Shown one piece after another: positions 1-9,922 of a DNA stretch of 35,704 nucleotides (the first letter of the stretch is position 1; each line of letters opens with the position of its first letter). The position numbers and the translations under genes are program-made. Origin of the DNA: an uncultured Olsenella sp. (GTDB taxonomy: Bacteria > Actinomycetota > Coriobacteriia > Coriobacteriales > Atopobiaceae); the NCBI GenBank assembly GCA_937900605.1, contig CALCDK010000113.1, forward strand, positions 1-35,704, written 5' to 3'. Under the pieces are notes generated by a model. It was not told the origin of the DNA. It saw only the letters and a program-made list of their open reading frames with translations, and did not search any database.

Positions 1-500
1 CCGCCGATGATGAAGACGTAGGCCAGGACCAGCGAGCCGACGGAGACGATGCCCTGCCAGGTGTTGAGGTCCGTGGTGTGGCCGAGGACCACGCCGAAGA
101 CCATGGACAGGATGGCAAGGGCCATGCCGACGCCCAGGAGGATCCAGAAGCGGTGCTCGGTCTTCTTGTATCCGGGCAGGCTGCGGACGATGAGGTCGTA
201 GGCACGGGTGCGAAGGTCCTGCTCCTCGCGCTCGCGGCGACGGCGCTCCTTCTTCTCCTCCTTGGTCTCCAGGCCCATGGACTCCTTGGCGGTCGGCTTG
301 CCGCCGACGCGCACGGAGGAGGCCGCCTCGCGGGCGGGCTTGGCGTGGGCCGCCGAGGCCTTGTTGGGGTTCAGCGGGTCGTAGGACGGGGTCTTCTCGT
401 CGTCCTTGGACTTCTTCTCGTCCTTCTTGGGGGCCTTCTTCGCGGGCACGGAGGCGAGGACCTCGTCACGCGCGCCCTCGATGGTGTCACGCAGAGACAT
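1..500 (-). CDS. Membrane protein of unknown function, 3' part outside window
   Basis: The ATG at 500-498 opens a reading frame that runs leftward off the window after about 166 residues, so the C-terminus is missing. The first ~100 residues are very rich in Lys, Glu, Asp and Ala and look disordered and cytoplasmic. Two hydrophobic stretches follow the segment GYKKTEHRFW: one around residues 121-137 (ILLGVGMALAILSMVFGVVL) and one near 151-166 that reaches the window edge. A GGAGAG ribosome binding site lies just upstream, inside purC. The start overlaps the purC stop by 14 bases, so translation is probably coupled to purC. I do not recognise a family. A small cell-envelope protein with a charged cytoplasmic tail is all the sequence supports. 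Confidence 0.7.
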   Translation of the reverse strand, partial: MSLRDTIEGARDEVLASVPAKKAPKKDEKKSKDDEKTPSYDPLNPNKASAAHAKPAREAASSVRVGGKPTAKESMGLETKEEKKERRRREREEQDLRTRAYDLIVRSLPGYKKTEHRFWILLGVGMALAILSMVFGVVLGHTTDLNTWQGIVSVGSLVLAYVFIIG

Positions 501-1383
501 TGCTCTCCTTCATGGGCTCGAACTCGGTGCCGGTGATGATCTGGAAGGCCTCCTGGTAGCGCTGGGAGGTACCCTCGATGACCTCGGCGGGGATGCGGGG
601 CGGCTCGCCAGTCATGTCCCAGTTGGCGCGCAGCCAGTCGCGGACGTACTGCTTGTCGTAGCTGGGCTGGACCTTGCCCTCCTCGTAGCCCTCGGCGGGC
701 CAGAAGCGGCTGGAGTCCGGGGTCAGGCACTCGTCGATGAGCGTGAGCTCGCCGTCGATGATGCCGAACTCGAACTTGGTGTCGGCGATGATGATGCCAC
801 GGGTGGCGGCGTACTCGGCAGCGGCCTTGTAGATGGCGAGGGAGGCGTCGCGGAGCTTCTCGGCCATCTCGGTGCCGACGATCTCGCAGCAGCGCTCGAA
901 CGAGATGTTCTCGTCGTGGTCGCCCAGCTCGGCCTTGGTGGACGGGGTGAAGAGCGGCTCGGGGAGCTTGGAGGCCTCGGTCAGGCCCTCGGGGAGCTTG
1001 ATGCCGCAGACGGTGCCGTCCTCGTCGTAGGTCTTCTTGCCGGAGCCGGTGAGGTAGCCGCGGACGATGCACTCGATGGGAAGCGTCTGGGCCTTCTTGA
1101 CCAGCATGGAGCGGCCGGCCAGGTAGTCCGCGTACGGGGCGAACTGCTCGGGCAGGTCGGCGACGTCGCAGGAGATCAGGTGGTTCGGGATGATGTCCGC
1201 GAAGCGGTCGAACCAGAACGCGGAGACGCGGGTGAGGATCTCGCCCTTGTGCGGGATCTCGTCCGGCAGAATGAAGTCGTAGGCGCTGATGCGGTCGGAG
1301 GCAACCATGAGCAGGCTGTCGCCGCAGTCGTAGATGTCCCTCACCTTGCCATGAGAATCAGGACGAAGCATCTCCTCGGCCAC
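487..1383 (-). CDS. purC: Phosphoribosylaminoimidazole-succinocarboxamide synthase
   Basis: SAICAR synthase makes SAICAR from CAIR, aspartate and ATP in cytosolic de novo purine synthesis. The N-terminus KVRDIYDCGDSLLMVASDR followed by SAYDFILPDEIPHKGEILT is the typical ATP-binding start of the family. The internal VRGYLTGSGKKTY and IADTKFEFG motifs are also diagnostic. I place the start at GTG 1383, giving 298 residues, because AAAGGGGAG lies six bases upstream and the product then begins VAEEMLRPDSHGK. The open frame extends further upstream without a better site. The gene is followed by an overlapping membrane-protein gene. purB, another purine-pathway gene, lies about 4 kb away on the same strand but in a separate unit. 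Length and motifs look intact. Confidence 0.97.
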   Translation of the reverse strand: MAEEMLRPDSHGKVRDIYDCGDSLLMVASDRISAYDFILPDEIPHKGEILTRVSAFWFDRFADIIPNHLISCDVADLPEQFAPYADYLAGRSMLVKKAQTLPIECIVRGYLTGSGKKTYDEDGTVCGIKLPEGLTEASKLPEPLFTPSTKAELGDHDENISFERCCEIVGTEMAEKLRDASLAIYKAAAEYAATRGIIIADTKFEFGIIDGELTLIDECLTPDSSRFWPAEGYEEGKVQPSYDKQYVRDWLRANWDMTGEPPRIPAEVIEGTSQRYQEAFQIITGTEFEPMKESNVSA

Positions 1384-1444
1384 GATGGCTCCCCTTTCGA
1401 AAGCGGTGTTCAGGCGTCGCGCGCCAGTCCAGGCGCAAAACGCC

Positions 1445-1474
1445 ATTATAACGCCGCCAACCGGGGGACGTCAC
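1445..1474 (-). promoter_or_regulatory. Predicted sigma-70-type promoter of purC
   Basis: On the minus strand a perfect TATAAT (-10) lies at 1450-1445, and GTGACG (-35-like) at 1474-1469 with an 18-base spacer. The -10 is about 60 bases before the purC GTG. The -35 is weak, so the call rests mainly on the -10 and its position. Confidence 0.5.
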
Positions 1475-1519
1475 GGCAAGCGGGAGCCCATGGGGGACCC
1501 ACGGGCCCACGGGCCGGCC

Positions 1520-3049
1520 CTACTCGCCCAGGCGGGCGGAGCGGCTGCCTCGACGGCGGTGCTGCAGCGGGATGCGCAGCGTGAACTTGGTGCCGCGGCC
1601 CAGCTCGGACTCCACCATGATGGTGCCGTTGTGCTTGTCGACGATCTCCTTGGTGATGGAGAGGCCCACGCCAAGGCCGCCGGACACGCGCTCGCGGCTC
1701 ACGTCGGAGCGCCAGAAGCGCGAGAAGGTCTGCGGGATGTCCTCCTTGGCGATGCCGATGCCCGTGTCCTGCACGCTCACCAGGAAGTCGGAGCGGTCCT
1801 GGCGGACCATGACCTTCACCCAGCCGCCCGCGTTGGTGTAGCGCATGGCGTTGCTCATGAGGTTGACGATGGCCTCGCGCAGCAGGTCCGGGTCCACCTC
1901 GGCGAACAGCTCGTGGTGGGGCGTCTCGTCGACGAAGCGCAGGTGCAGTCCCTTCTCGTGGAACAGCTGGTGCTGCGACGAGACGAGCGAGCGGACCAGG
2001 CAGACGACGTCGGCGCGCTCGGCCTTGCAGTCCGTCGAGCCGTTCTCCAGGCGCGAGAGCTTGAGCATGGCGTCGATGAGGCGAGAAAGGCGACGGACCT
2101 CGGACGCGACGACCTCGAAGTGCTCGTCGTCGGCGGGCAGGACGCCGTCCTGCATGGCCTCGACCGTGGCCTGCATGGCCATGAGCGGGGTGCGCAGCTC
2201 GTGGGCCACGTCGCCGGTGAGGCGGTGCTCCAGCTTGAGGTCGCGCTCGATGGTGGTGGCCATGTCGTCGAAGGTCTCGCCAAGCTGGCCGATCTCGTCG
2301 GCGCCGGTGACGCCGGAACGGGCGGTGAGGTCGCCGTTGCGGATCTGCTTGGCGGTGCTCGTGATGCGCTGGACCGGCGTGGCCATGGTGCGCGAGAAGA
2401 AGTAGCCGATGACGCAGGCCAGGACCGTGGCGATGGCCGCCGCGGTGGCGATGGCGCCATAGGAGTTGGAGCGGAACGACGCGTCGCTCTTGGTGAGCAG
2501 CGCCTCCGAGCCGCTGGCCCACAGGCGCACGCTGCCCACGCGCTCGCCGGTCGCGGAGGTGACGTCGGAGCTCACGACGGCCTCGCCGTCCATGGGCATG
2601 GCGGCCTCGGGGCGCGGCTGGCCCTGGGCGTCGCACTGCTCCCAGGAGTCGTCGTAGATGACCGTGCCGTCGGCGTCGAGCACCTGGACCACGATGTCCG
2701 ACGAGACGGGCGTGTTGATGGCGGCGTACTCGGCGTCCTTGTCGGTGATGCGCCCGACGCTGAGATAGGCCTGGTCGAGGGCCGAGGCGGTGGAGTCCGC
2801 CAGGCTCTGCATGTTGCTGCGGGTGTACGCCCTGAACTGGCCCTCCCATACGATGGCGAGGACCACGACGAGGACCGCCGCGGTCATGATGGCCGTGAGC
2901 GCGAAGGCGAGGGTCAGCTTGGTGGCGTACGGCCGGGCCCGCTTGGGCTCCGGCTTGATCGTGTTCCACGTCCCGACGGACGAGGAGGCCGTGTCCTGCT
3001 GTCCGTCGTCGGGATGGGCGTTCCTTCCGATGACGAAGCGAGCTGCCAT
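1520..3049 (-). CDS. Membrane sensor histidine kinase (OmpR-system partner)
   Basis: This is a 509-residue two-component sensor kinase. A cytoplasmic lead of ~40 residues is followed by TM1 (about 43-68), an extracellular sensor region (~70-190) and TM2 (~198-218). A HAMP linker comes next, then the HisKA box VAHELRTPL with phospho-acceptor His283. The HATPase domain has N-box NLMSNAMRYT, G1 box DTGIGI, F-box FSRFWRSD and G2 box GGLGVGLSI. It lies six bases after the response-regulator stop, with a GGAGAAGTAG ribosome site just before ATG 3049, so the two form one operon. The layout resembles actinobacterial MtrB/MprB or Gram-positive BaeS/PhoR kinases. The signal sensed cannot be read from the sequence. 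The start could lie a few residues later, but the Shine-Dalgarno favours 3049. Confidence 0.93.
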   Translation of the reverse strand: MAARFVIGRNAHPDDGQQDTASSSVGTWNTIKPEPKRARPYATKLTLAFALTAIMTAAVLVVVLAIVWEGQFRAYTRSNMQSLADSTASALDQAYLSVGRITDKDAEYAAINTPVSSDIVVQVLDADGTVIYDDSWEQCDAQGQPRPEAAMPMDGEAVVSSDVTSATGERVGSVRLWASGSEALLTKSDASFRSNSYGAIATAAAIATVLACVIGYFFSRTMATPVQRITSTAKQIRNGDLTARSGVTGADEIGQLGETFDDMATTIERDLKLEHRLTGDVAHELRTPLMAMQATVEAMQDGVLPADDEHFEVVASEVRRLSRLIDAMLKLSRLENGSTDCKAERADVVCLVRSLVSSQHQLFHEKGLHLRFVDETPHHELFAEVDPDLLREAIVNLMSNAMRYTNAGGWVKVMVRQDRSDFLVSVQDTGIGIAKEDIPQTFSRFWRSDVSRERVSGGLGVGLSITKEIVDKHNGTIMVESELGRGTKFTLRIPLQHRRRGSRSARLGE

Positions 3050-3055
3050 GGTGAC

Positions 3056-3784
3056 CTACTTCTCCTCGGCCTTCTTGTCCTGGGGCTTGTCGTTGGCCTC
3101 GAAGCGGTAGCCGACGCCGTGGACGGTGTAGAGCCAGCGCGGGTTGCGCGGGTCGTCGCCCAGCTTGGCGCGCAGGTTCTTGACGTGGGAGTCGATGGTG
3201 CGCTCGTAGCCCTCGAAGTCGTAGCCCAGGACCTTCTCGACGAGCTCCATGCGGGTGTAGACGCGGCCCGGGTAGCGGGCGAGGGTGGTGAGCAGCTTGA
3301 ACTCGGAGGCGGTGAGGTCGACCTCGCTGCCCTCGACGATGACCTTGTGGCCGGAGATGTCGATCACGAGGTCGCCGAAGTCCAGGACCTCGAGGGCCGG
3401 CTCGGCCTCGGCGTGGGCGCGGCGCAGCAGGGCGCGCACACGGGCCACGAGCTCGCGCGGCGAGAAGGGCTTGATGAGGTAGTCGTCGGCGCCGAGCTCG
3501 AGGCCGATGATGCGGTCCTCGACCTCGCCCTTGGCGGTGAGCATGATGATGGGCACGTTGGAGGTGTCGCGGATGGCGCGGCAGACGCGCTCGCCGGAGA
3601 GCTTGGGGAGCATGAGGTCGAGGATCACCAGGTCGAAGGTGTGCTTCTCGAACTCCTCGACCGCGCTCTGGCCGTCGCCGACGCCGCGGACGATGAACCC
3701 CTCGCGCTCGAGATACGCGATGACGGCATCGCGGATGGCCTTCTCGTCCTCAACGACCAGGATCTTCTTCTCGTCTGAAGCCAT
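3056..3784 (-). CDS. OmpR/PhoB-family response regulator
   Basis: The receiver domain begins KILVVEDEKAIRD and carries the phospho-acceptor Asp56 in DLVILDLMLP, the switch Thr in IIMLTAKGE and the conserved Lys in LIKPFSPREL. A C-terminal winged helix follows, with the recognition region RTIDSHVKNLRAKLG and the terminal hairpin YTVHGVGYRFE. The start ATG 3784 gives 242 residues and has GAGGAGG five bases upstream. The longer open frame back to 3835 lacks a ribosome site. It is the first gene of the operon with the histidine kinase at 1520-3049 and is expected to be that kinase's phosphorylation partner and a DNA-binding transcription factor. Target genes are unknown. Confidence 0.95.
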   Translation of the reverse strand: MASDEKKILVVEDEKAIRDAVIAYLEREGFIVRGVGDGQSAVEEFEKHTFDLVILDLMLPKLSGERVCRAIRDTSNVPIIMLTAKGEVEDRIIGLELGADDYLIKPFSPRELVARVRALLRRAHAEAEPALEVLDFGDLVIDISGHKVIVEGSEVDLTASEFKLLTTLARYPGRVYTRMELVEKVLGYDFEGYERTIDSHVKNLRAKLGDDPRNPRWLYTVHGVGYRFEANDKPQDKKAEEK

Positions 3785-3818
3785 GTTGGCCTCCTCAGTC
3801 AGGGCATTCGTCAAAGGA

Positions 3819-3832
3819 CCGCCACAAGGCGG
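3819..3832 (-). terminator. Weak hairpin between lipoprotein gene and regulator
   Basis: CCGCC-TTGT-GGCGG followed by TCCTTTG on the minus strand lies about 40 bases past the stop of the Tat lipoprotein gene and before the response-regulator start. The short stem and poor T-tract make it only a possible terminator or attenuator. Confidence 0.3.
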
Positions 3833-3871
3833 CATTCTTGACAGTTTACCCCACGAGGGCGCGGGCGGGCG

Positions 3872-5077
3872 CTAGAGCGCGAACGTGCGGACCACGACGG
3901 CGGACGGGAAGCCGGTGTCCTTGTCCTTGACAGTGGCGAAGGTGACCAGCTGGGAGCACTCGCCGGCGCGGGCGGGAAAGTCGCCGTAGTCCACGCAGCG
4001 GTCCACCGAGGGGATGGTGGCGTACGTGGAGTTGGCCAGGTCGAGCACCACGTAGGACGACGTGCTCTTGACCACGAAGACGTCGCCACTGCCGCAGCCC
4101 AGCTCGGAGGGCTCCTTGGACAGGCGGAAGAAGCCCTGCGCGGGCGTGCCGAAGTAGGTGCCCATCTTGCCGAGCAGGCCGCCGGACTGGTAGCTGGCCT
4201 CGACCGAGAACATGAAGCGGCCGCCCACGCGCGTGGCGCGGAAGGGACGTACGCCCTGCGGCATGACCATCTGGTCCAGGACCGTCTGCATGTCGTCGGA
4301 GGCGGAGTAGGCACTGATGCCGTAGAAGGTGCCGCCCTTGCCCACCTGCACACGCGGGCACAGGACCACGGCGTCGCCGGAGACCTGCGGCGCGGTGGCG
4401 AAGCGGCCCGGCGACTCGACGACGGGGCGCGCCTGGGCGTCGCCCAGGTGCCACAGGTAGCAGTGCGAGCTCTCGGCGGTCTTCTCGCCGGCCAGCGACG
4501 GCTGGACCTGCCAGACCACCATGTCGCTCGTGACGGCGAGGGGCGCGGGGTCGTAGTCGCGCGTGCCCTGCCAGAGCACCTGGGGCTCGCCGGTCAGGGC
4601 GCCAGCCGAGAAGGGCGCGGCGTACAGGACCCAGTCGCGTGTGACCAGGTCGAGCTCGACCCAGGCGTAGGCCGCGTCGGAGCAGCGCACGTCGTAGATG
4701 ACGGCGTTGTGCGTGGCGCCCACGGGCGTGGCCACGACGTCGACCACCTTGCCGGACTGCGACGAGAGCGCGAGGCCCTCGACCATGGGGGTCGCCGACG
4801 AGCCCGCGCACGTGACGGGGATCCACGCGCCCTCGGCCGGGTGCAGCACGCAGCCCAGCGGCAGCTCCCACACCGACTGCGCCACGGGCGCGGAGTCCGC
4901 CTGCGAGAAGGACTCGAGGACGTCGGTGGCCGAGCCCTCGTCCACGACGGTGGGCTCGGGGGCGGGCGCCTCGCCGGAGGGGTGGGTGCACCCGGACATC
5001 ACGCCGACGGCCGCCGCCAGGGCAGAGCCCATGGCGGCGGTCCGGAAGAACGAGCGACGTGTCAGCTTGCGCGACAA
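3872..5077 (-). CDS. Twin-arginine (Tat) signal putative lipoprotein
   Basis: This 401-residue protein has a clear Tat signal: TRRSFFRT (twin Arg), a hydrophobic stretch from about residue 15 to 28, and VMSGC as a possible lipobox with lipid-acceptor Cys29. A Pro/Glu linker (EAPAPEPTVVDEG) follows. The remaining ~340 residues are rich in aromatic, Gly and beta-type segments (VWELPLG, DWVLYAAPF, YVVLDLANS), suggesting a repeated beta-sheet or propeller-like fold. I cannot assign a family. The start is TTG 5077, only seven bases after the upstream TSCPD gene stop, with no strong ribosome site, so translation is probably coupled. Folded export across the membrane and anchoring to its outer face is the inference. 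No cofactor motif is visible. Confidence 0.75.
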   Translation of the reverse strand: MSRKLTRRSFFRTAAMGSALAAAVGVMSGCTHPSGEAPAPEPTVVDEGSATDVLESFSQADSAPVAQSVWELPLGCVLHPAEGAWIPVTCAGSSATPMVEGLALSSQSGKVVDVVATPVGATHNAVIYDVRCSDAAYAWVELDLVTRDWVLYAAPFSAGALTGEPQVLWQGTRDYDPAPLAVTSDMVVWQVQPSLAGEKTAESSHCYLWHLGDAQARPVVESPGRFATAPQVSGDAVVLCPRVQVGKGGTFYGISAYSASDDMQTVLDQMVMPQGVRPFRATRVGGRFMFSVEASYQSGGLLGKMGTYFGTPAQGFFRLSKEPSELGCGSGDVFVVKSTSSYVVLDLANSTYATIPSVDRCVDYGDFPARAGECSQLVTFATVKDKDTGFPSAVVVRTFAL

Positions 5078-5084
5078 GGCGTGC

Positions 5085-5348
5085 CTACTCGGCCTTGGCC
5101 GCGGCCTCGAGGATGGCCTTGGTCATCTGGTCGGCGCAGGACGTGGGACGCGGGCCGCAGGTGTTGCCCTGCAGCAGCGAGACGACCTCCTCGACGGGGC
5201 GGCCGGCGACGAGCTTGCCCACGGCCTTGAGGTTGCCGTTGCAGCCGCCCTCGAACGAGACGGCCTCGACGGTGCGGCCGTCGTCGGACAGGTCGACGTG
5301 GATGGCGCGCGAGCAGACGCCGCGCGGGGTGAAGTCGTGGTGGATCAT
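5085..5348 (-). CDS. TSCPD-domain protein (small four-Cys family)
   Basis: This is an 87-residue protein starting MIHHDFTPRGVCSRAIHVDL, with four cysteines in conserved contexts: GVCSR, GGCNGNL, NTCGPRPTSCADQ. The TSCAD segment matches the TSCPD-domain family (small stand-alone form, TIGR03905-like), which resembles the C-terminal zinc-binding end of class II ribonucleotide reductases. The function of stand-alone members is not established, and metal binding by the four Cys is inference. The start ATG 5348 has AAGGAG seven bases upstream. It lies between purB and the Tat lipoprotein gene on the same strand, possibly as part of one transcript. Confidence 0.85.
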   Translation of the reverse strand: MIHHDFTPRGVCSRAIHVDLSDDGRTVEAVSFEGGCNGNLKAVGKLVAGRPVEEVVSLLQGNTCGPRPTSCADQMTKAILEAAAKAE

Positions 5349-5467
5349 CGTGGCTCCTTGGGCTGGTGCGGGCGCGCCCGCCGCGGGTGCGACGGGCGCG
5401 GGCAGGATGGTCGGGAGGTGCGGTCGGCGCCGGTCGGGCGCCGTGCGTGCGGGGGGCGCGGCTGCGA

Positions 5468-6811
<1,344 letters not shown>

Positions 6812-6854
6812 GTGGCCCTCCTTGGCGTCGAGCGGTGCTGTTCCGATGGGTCTG

Positions 6855-6860
6855 ATTCTA
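6855..6860 (-). promoter_or_regulatory. Candidate -10 element for purB
   Basis: TAGAAT on the minus strand lies 44 bases before the purB ATG. The same hexamer precedes both tRNA genes in the window. No convincing -35 is visible. Confidence 0.3.
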
Positions 6861-7100
6861 CCGCAGGCGAGAAGGGCCACGCGCAGGTGGGGACTATTGA
6901 CGGGAAGCCACACGAATCCCGGCGCGCGGCCGTGGGGCCCGGCGCCGGCCCCCGCACGCGGCGGGCGGCCGCGGCGCGTGGCGTGCGGGTGCGCGCGCGT
7001 TACGCCTGAGTCGGCACCGGGGCGCGCGGGGGCGCACGGTGATAAAGTGGCCCAATCGCGGGCCGAACGACGGCCACACCACGATGACGAGGGGCTTCCC

Positions 7101-8348
7101 ATGACGCACACCACGACCGACTCCGCCACCAACGAGCAGGCAACCGGGAGGGTGAGCCTCCTCACCCGCATCTACGGCCTGCTCTGCCTTCTCGACGGCA
7201 TCGTCAACGCCGTGAGCACCGTCGTCCTCGTCGGGTGGATCGTGCTCGCCATCATCGGCGACCCGGCCTCGGCGCCCGTGGTGCTCGGCGGCAACGCGGT
7301 CCTGTCGTTCGTGGTCATGTTCGTTGCCGCGGGCCTCACGCTGGCCGGCGCCGTGGGCCTCATCTACTTCGGGCGCTCGCTCGTGCACAGCCGTCGCCGC
7401 AACGCCGCGCGCTGGGCCAAGGGCCTCATCATCCTCACCGTCGCCGACGTGCTCGTGCGCCTCATGCTCAGCGGCGTGGGCATCCCCGTCATCCGCCCGC
7501 TGGCGCAGCTGGTCATCCTCATCGCCATCTCGGTCACCATCGACCCCACGCTGCAGGAGGAGCGCAAGCGCACCACCCCCGAGGAGCGCGCGGCGCGCGA
7601 GGAGGCCAAGCGTGGGATGCTCGGCCGCGACCGCACCGGCAAGGGCTTCATCGAGCTCAACTTCTTCAACCTGTTCTGGGTCTTCGTGGTCTGCTGCGTC
7701 CTGGGCCTGGTCATCGAGGTCCTGTTCCACATGATCGTGATCGACCCCGGCGTCTACCAGGACCGCGCCGGCCTGCTGTTCGGGCCCTTCTCGCCCATCT
7801 ACGGCTTCGGCGCCGTGCTCATGACGGTGTTCCTCAACCGCCTGTGGGACAAGAACCCCGCGCTCATCTTCCTGGGCGGCGCCGTGATCGGCGGCGCGTT
7901 CGAGGTGACGACGAGCCTCTACATGCAGACGGCCTTCGGCGTCACGTCGTGGGACTACACCGGCGCCATGATCTTGGGCCTGGTCCCCGACCCCGTGGCC
8001 GCGTTCTTCGACGGCCGCACCAGCGCGTCGTTCATGTTCGCGTGGGGCGTGCTCGGCCTCGTGTGGATCAAGGTGATGCTCCCGCTGCTGCTGAGGCTCA
8101 TCAACCTCATCCCCTGGCGCCTGCGCTACGGCCTCACCTCGGTGTGCGCCATCCTCATGCTGGTCAACGGCCTCATGACGCTGCAGAGCCTGGACTGCTG
8201 GTACAAGCGCGTGAGCGGCATGGAGCCCTCGGGCCCGGTCGAGCAGTTCTACGCCGAGTACTACGACGACGACTACATGCAGAACCGCTTCCAAACCATG
8301 ACCATCACGCCCGAGGACACCGTCCGCACCGACGCGGCGACGATCTAG
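7101..8348 (+). CDS. Polytopic membrane protein with PF06541-type (CmpB-like) C-terminal domain
   Basis: This is a 415-residue integral membrane protein. The N-terminal half has about four hydrophobic helices (residues ~24-52, 60-90, 107-125, 133-147), then a charged cytoplasmic loop (EERKRTTPEERAAREEAKR). The C-terminal half begins at NFFNLFWVFVVCCVLGLVIE. It continues with the hallmark GLLFGPFSPIYGFGAVL and VIGGAFEVTTSLYMQ, which match the family called putative ABC-transporter type IV (PF06541). The family's biochemical role is not proven despite its name. The start ATG 7101 has GAGGGG upstream. The gene is alone on its strand, divergent from purB and convergent with tRNA-Lys, with a shared terminator after it. 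No ATPase partner is adjacent. Confidence 0.85.
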   Translation: MTHTTTDSATNEQATGRVSLLTRIYGLLCLLDGIVNAVSTVVLVGWIVLAIIGDPASAPVVLGGNAVLSFVVMFVAAGLTLAGAVGLIYFGRSLVHSRRRNAARWAKGLIILTVADVLVRLMLSGVGIPVIRPLAQLVILIAISVTIDPTLQEERKRTTPEERAAREEAKRGMLGRDRTGKGFIELNFFNLFWVFVVCCVLGLVIEVLFHMIVIDPGVYQDRAGLLFGPFSPIYGFGAVLMTVFLNRLWDKNPALIFLGGAVIGGAFEVTTSLYMQTAFGVTSWDYTGAMILGLVPDPVAAFFDGRTSASFMFAWGVLGLVWIKVMLPLLLRLINLIPWRLRYGLTSVCAILMLVNGLMTLQSLDCWYKRVSGMEPSGPVEQFYAEYYDDDYMQNRFQTMTITPEDTVRTDAATI

Positions 8349-8459
8349 CCAGCGAGGGGGGGCGGGCGCGGCCGAGTGGGGCCGAACGGCGAGAGGAGCG
8401 CTGGTCGTCCCTGCCGTCGCCCAGGACGACGCCACGCGACGAACCCGGCCCACGAAGAA

Positions 8460-8491
8460 GGCCCCCAGCCGCAGGAGCGCGGCTGGGGGCC
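8460..8491. terminator. Bidirectional hairpin between membrane-protein gene and tRNA-Lys
   Basis: Perfect 11-bp stem GGCCCCCAGCC / GGCTGGGGGCC around a 10-base loop. It is followed by GTTTCTCT on the plus strand and TTCTTC on the minus strand. It can end both the rightward gene at 7101-8348 and the leftward tRNA. Confidence 0.8.
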
Positions 8492-8500
8492 GTTTCTCTC

Positions 8501-8576
8501 TGGTGCGCCGTCAGGGCCTCGAACCCTGGGCCTTGGGATTAAAAGTCCCCTGCTCTACCAGCTGAGCTAACGGCGC
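8501..8576 (-). tRNA. tRNA-Lys (anticodon UUU)
   Basis: A cloverleaf is readable on the minus strand. The acceptor stem GCGCCGT pairs with ACGGCGC, the D-arm is GCTC...GAGC, the anticodon loop CTTTTAA has anticodon TTT, and the T-arm CAGGG-TTCGAGG-CCCTG is perfect. Discriminator A is followed by an encoded CCA, 76 nt in all. The outermost pair of the anticodon stem (27-43) reads as G-A, the only irregularity. A terminator follows immediately. Confidence 0.97.
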
Positions 8577-8585
8577 ATGGTTGGG

Positions 8586-8613
8586 ATTCTAACACGCGGG
8601 CACGCGCGTCCAG
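8586..8613 (-). promoter_or_regulatory. Promoter of tRNA-Lys
   Basis: TAGAAT (-10) at 8591-8586, nine bases before the tRNA 5' end. CTGGAC (-35-like) is at 8613-8608 with a 16-base spacer. It overlaps the end of the aminopeptidase gene. Confidence 0.45.
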
Positions 8614-9874
8614 CTACTCCCAGGCCCACTGGCCGTTGACGAACACCGGGATCTCGGCGCCGTCGGCGGCGACGCCGTAGACGTTGAGGTCGTCGGTGCC
8701 CACCATAAAGTCGACGTGCGTGCTCGACTGGTTGACGCCGCGGACGAGGAGCCCGTCGGAGTCCAGGCTCATGCCGCCCTCGAGGCACTCAGGGAAGCCC
8801 ATGCCCAGCGCGAGGTGGCAGGAGGCGTTCTCGTCGTAGAGGGTGTCGAAGAACAGCGTCTCGCTCTGGCGGATCGGGGTGTTCTTGGAGACGAGGGCCA
8901 CCTCGCCCAGACGGCAGGAGTTCTCGTCCGCCTCGATGATGTGGCGCAGCACCTCTCGGCCCTGCTCGGCTCCGTACTCGACGACGCGGCCGGCTTCGAA
9001 GCGCATCCAGAAGTCACGCACCACCTGGCCGGCGTGGACCAGCGGCATCGAGGAGCGCACGATGCCGTCAGCGCGCATGCGGTCGGGGGAGGTGAAGACC
9101 TCCTCGGTGGGGATGTTGGGGAAGAAGGTCACGCCGTCCTGCGTGCGGCCAGCGCCGCCGTCCCACACGTGCGCCGGGGTGAGGCCCACGACCAGGTCCG
9201 TGCCGTTAGCGCAGGGCGTCGAAGTGGTGGCCGTTGAGGAAGCGCTTGGTCTTCTCGAAGGACGCGTTGTGGGTCTCCCAGGCGCTCTCGGGGTCGTCGC
9301 CGGCGGCGCGGGAGACGTCGAGGATCGACGACCAGAGGCGGTACATGGCCTCGTGCACGGAGCAGTCGGGGAAGACCTGGCGGGCCCAGGCGGCGACGGG
9401 CACGCCGGCGATGCACCACACGTTGCGGCCGAAGTCCATGCCCTGGCGGAAGGACGTGCACTCGGTGTTGCGGGCGCGGGCGGCGCAGGCGGGATCGACG
9501 CCCTTGAGGGCGGCGGGGTCGGAGCCCTCGAGGAAGAGGAACGAGGCGCCGTCCTCGGCCAGGGAGTTGAGCTGCTCGACCTGCCAGGAGGGCGTGTGCT
9601 CGAAGAACTCGACCGGGCAGTTCTCGTAGGTGAGGCGCGTGACGACGTCGTCGTGCCAGATGACGGTCACGTGGCCTGCCTCGGCGCGATAGGCGGCGCG
9701 GACGACGCGGCGGGCGAACTCGGCGGCCTCGACGGGGGCCTGGAGCACGAGCTCCTGGCCGGGACGGATCGCGGCGCCCTTGCGGACGAGGAGGTTGGCG
9801 TAGAGGTCGATCTGGTCCGAGAGCGCGTCCATCGCGCAGCGGCACTCGGCCTCGGTCATGGGAATGCGAGCCAT
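8614..9874 (-). pseudogene. M29-family aminopeptidase, interrupted by a frameshift
   Basis: Two adjacent frames together encode one M29 (AmpS/AmpT/PepS-type) metallo-aminopeptidase. Part one (ATG 9874, AAGGA upstream, 222 residues) ends FLNGHHFDALR-stop at 9208-9206. Part two, in the next frame, reads NGTDLVVGLTPAHVWDGG from codon 9207-9205 and runs to 8614. The family metal ligands lie in part two and are intact: PTEEVF (Glu), LGEVAL (Glu), the His and Tyr regions around ASCHLALG, and STHVDFMVG (His, Asp). Family members have a few more residues between the FDAL-type segment and NGTDL, so a small deletion of 3n+2 bases best explains the shift. The rest shows no decay, so this is a recent mutation, a phase-variable state or a sequencing error. 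Full product would be about 420 residues. Confidence 0.85.
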
Positions 9875-9922
9875 GGTGGTCCTTTCGTCTTCCGCACGTC
9901 GCCCGGCGCGGCGACGCACACG

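Noticed and set aside
1385..3778. Very long plus-strand open frame (797 codons) opposite the two-component genes
   Set aside because: It is the antisense shadow of GC-rich genes: Val/Gly/Asp/Leu-rich product without family features, whereas the minus strand encodes clear kinase and regulator domains.
9206..9211. Programmed ribosomal frameshift in the M29 gene
   Set aside because: There is no slippery heptamer or run at CGCTAACGG, and the alignment suggests missing residues, which favours a deletion or sequencing error.
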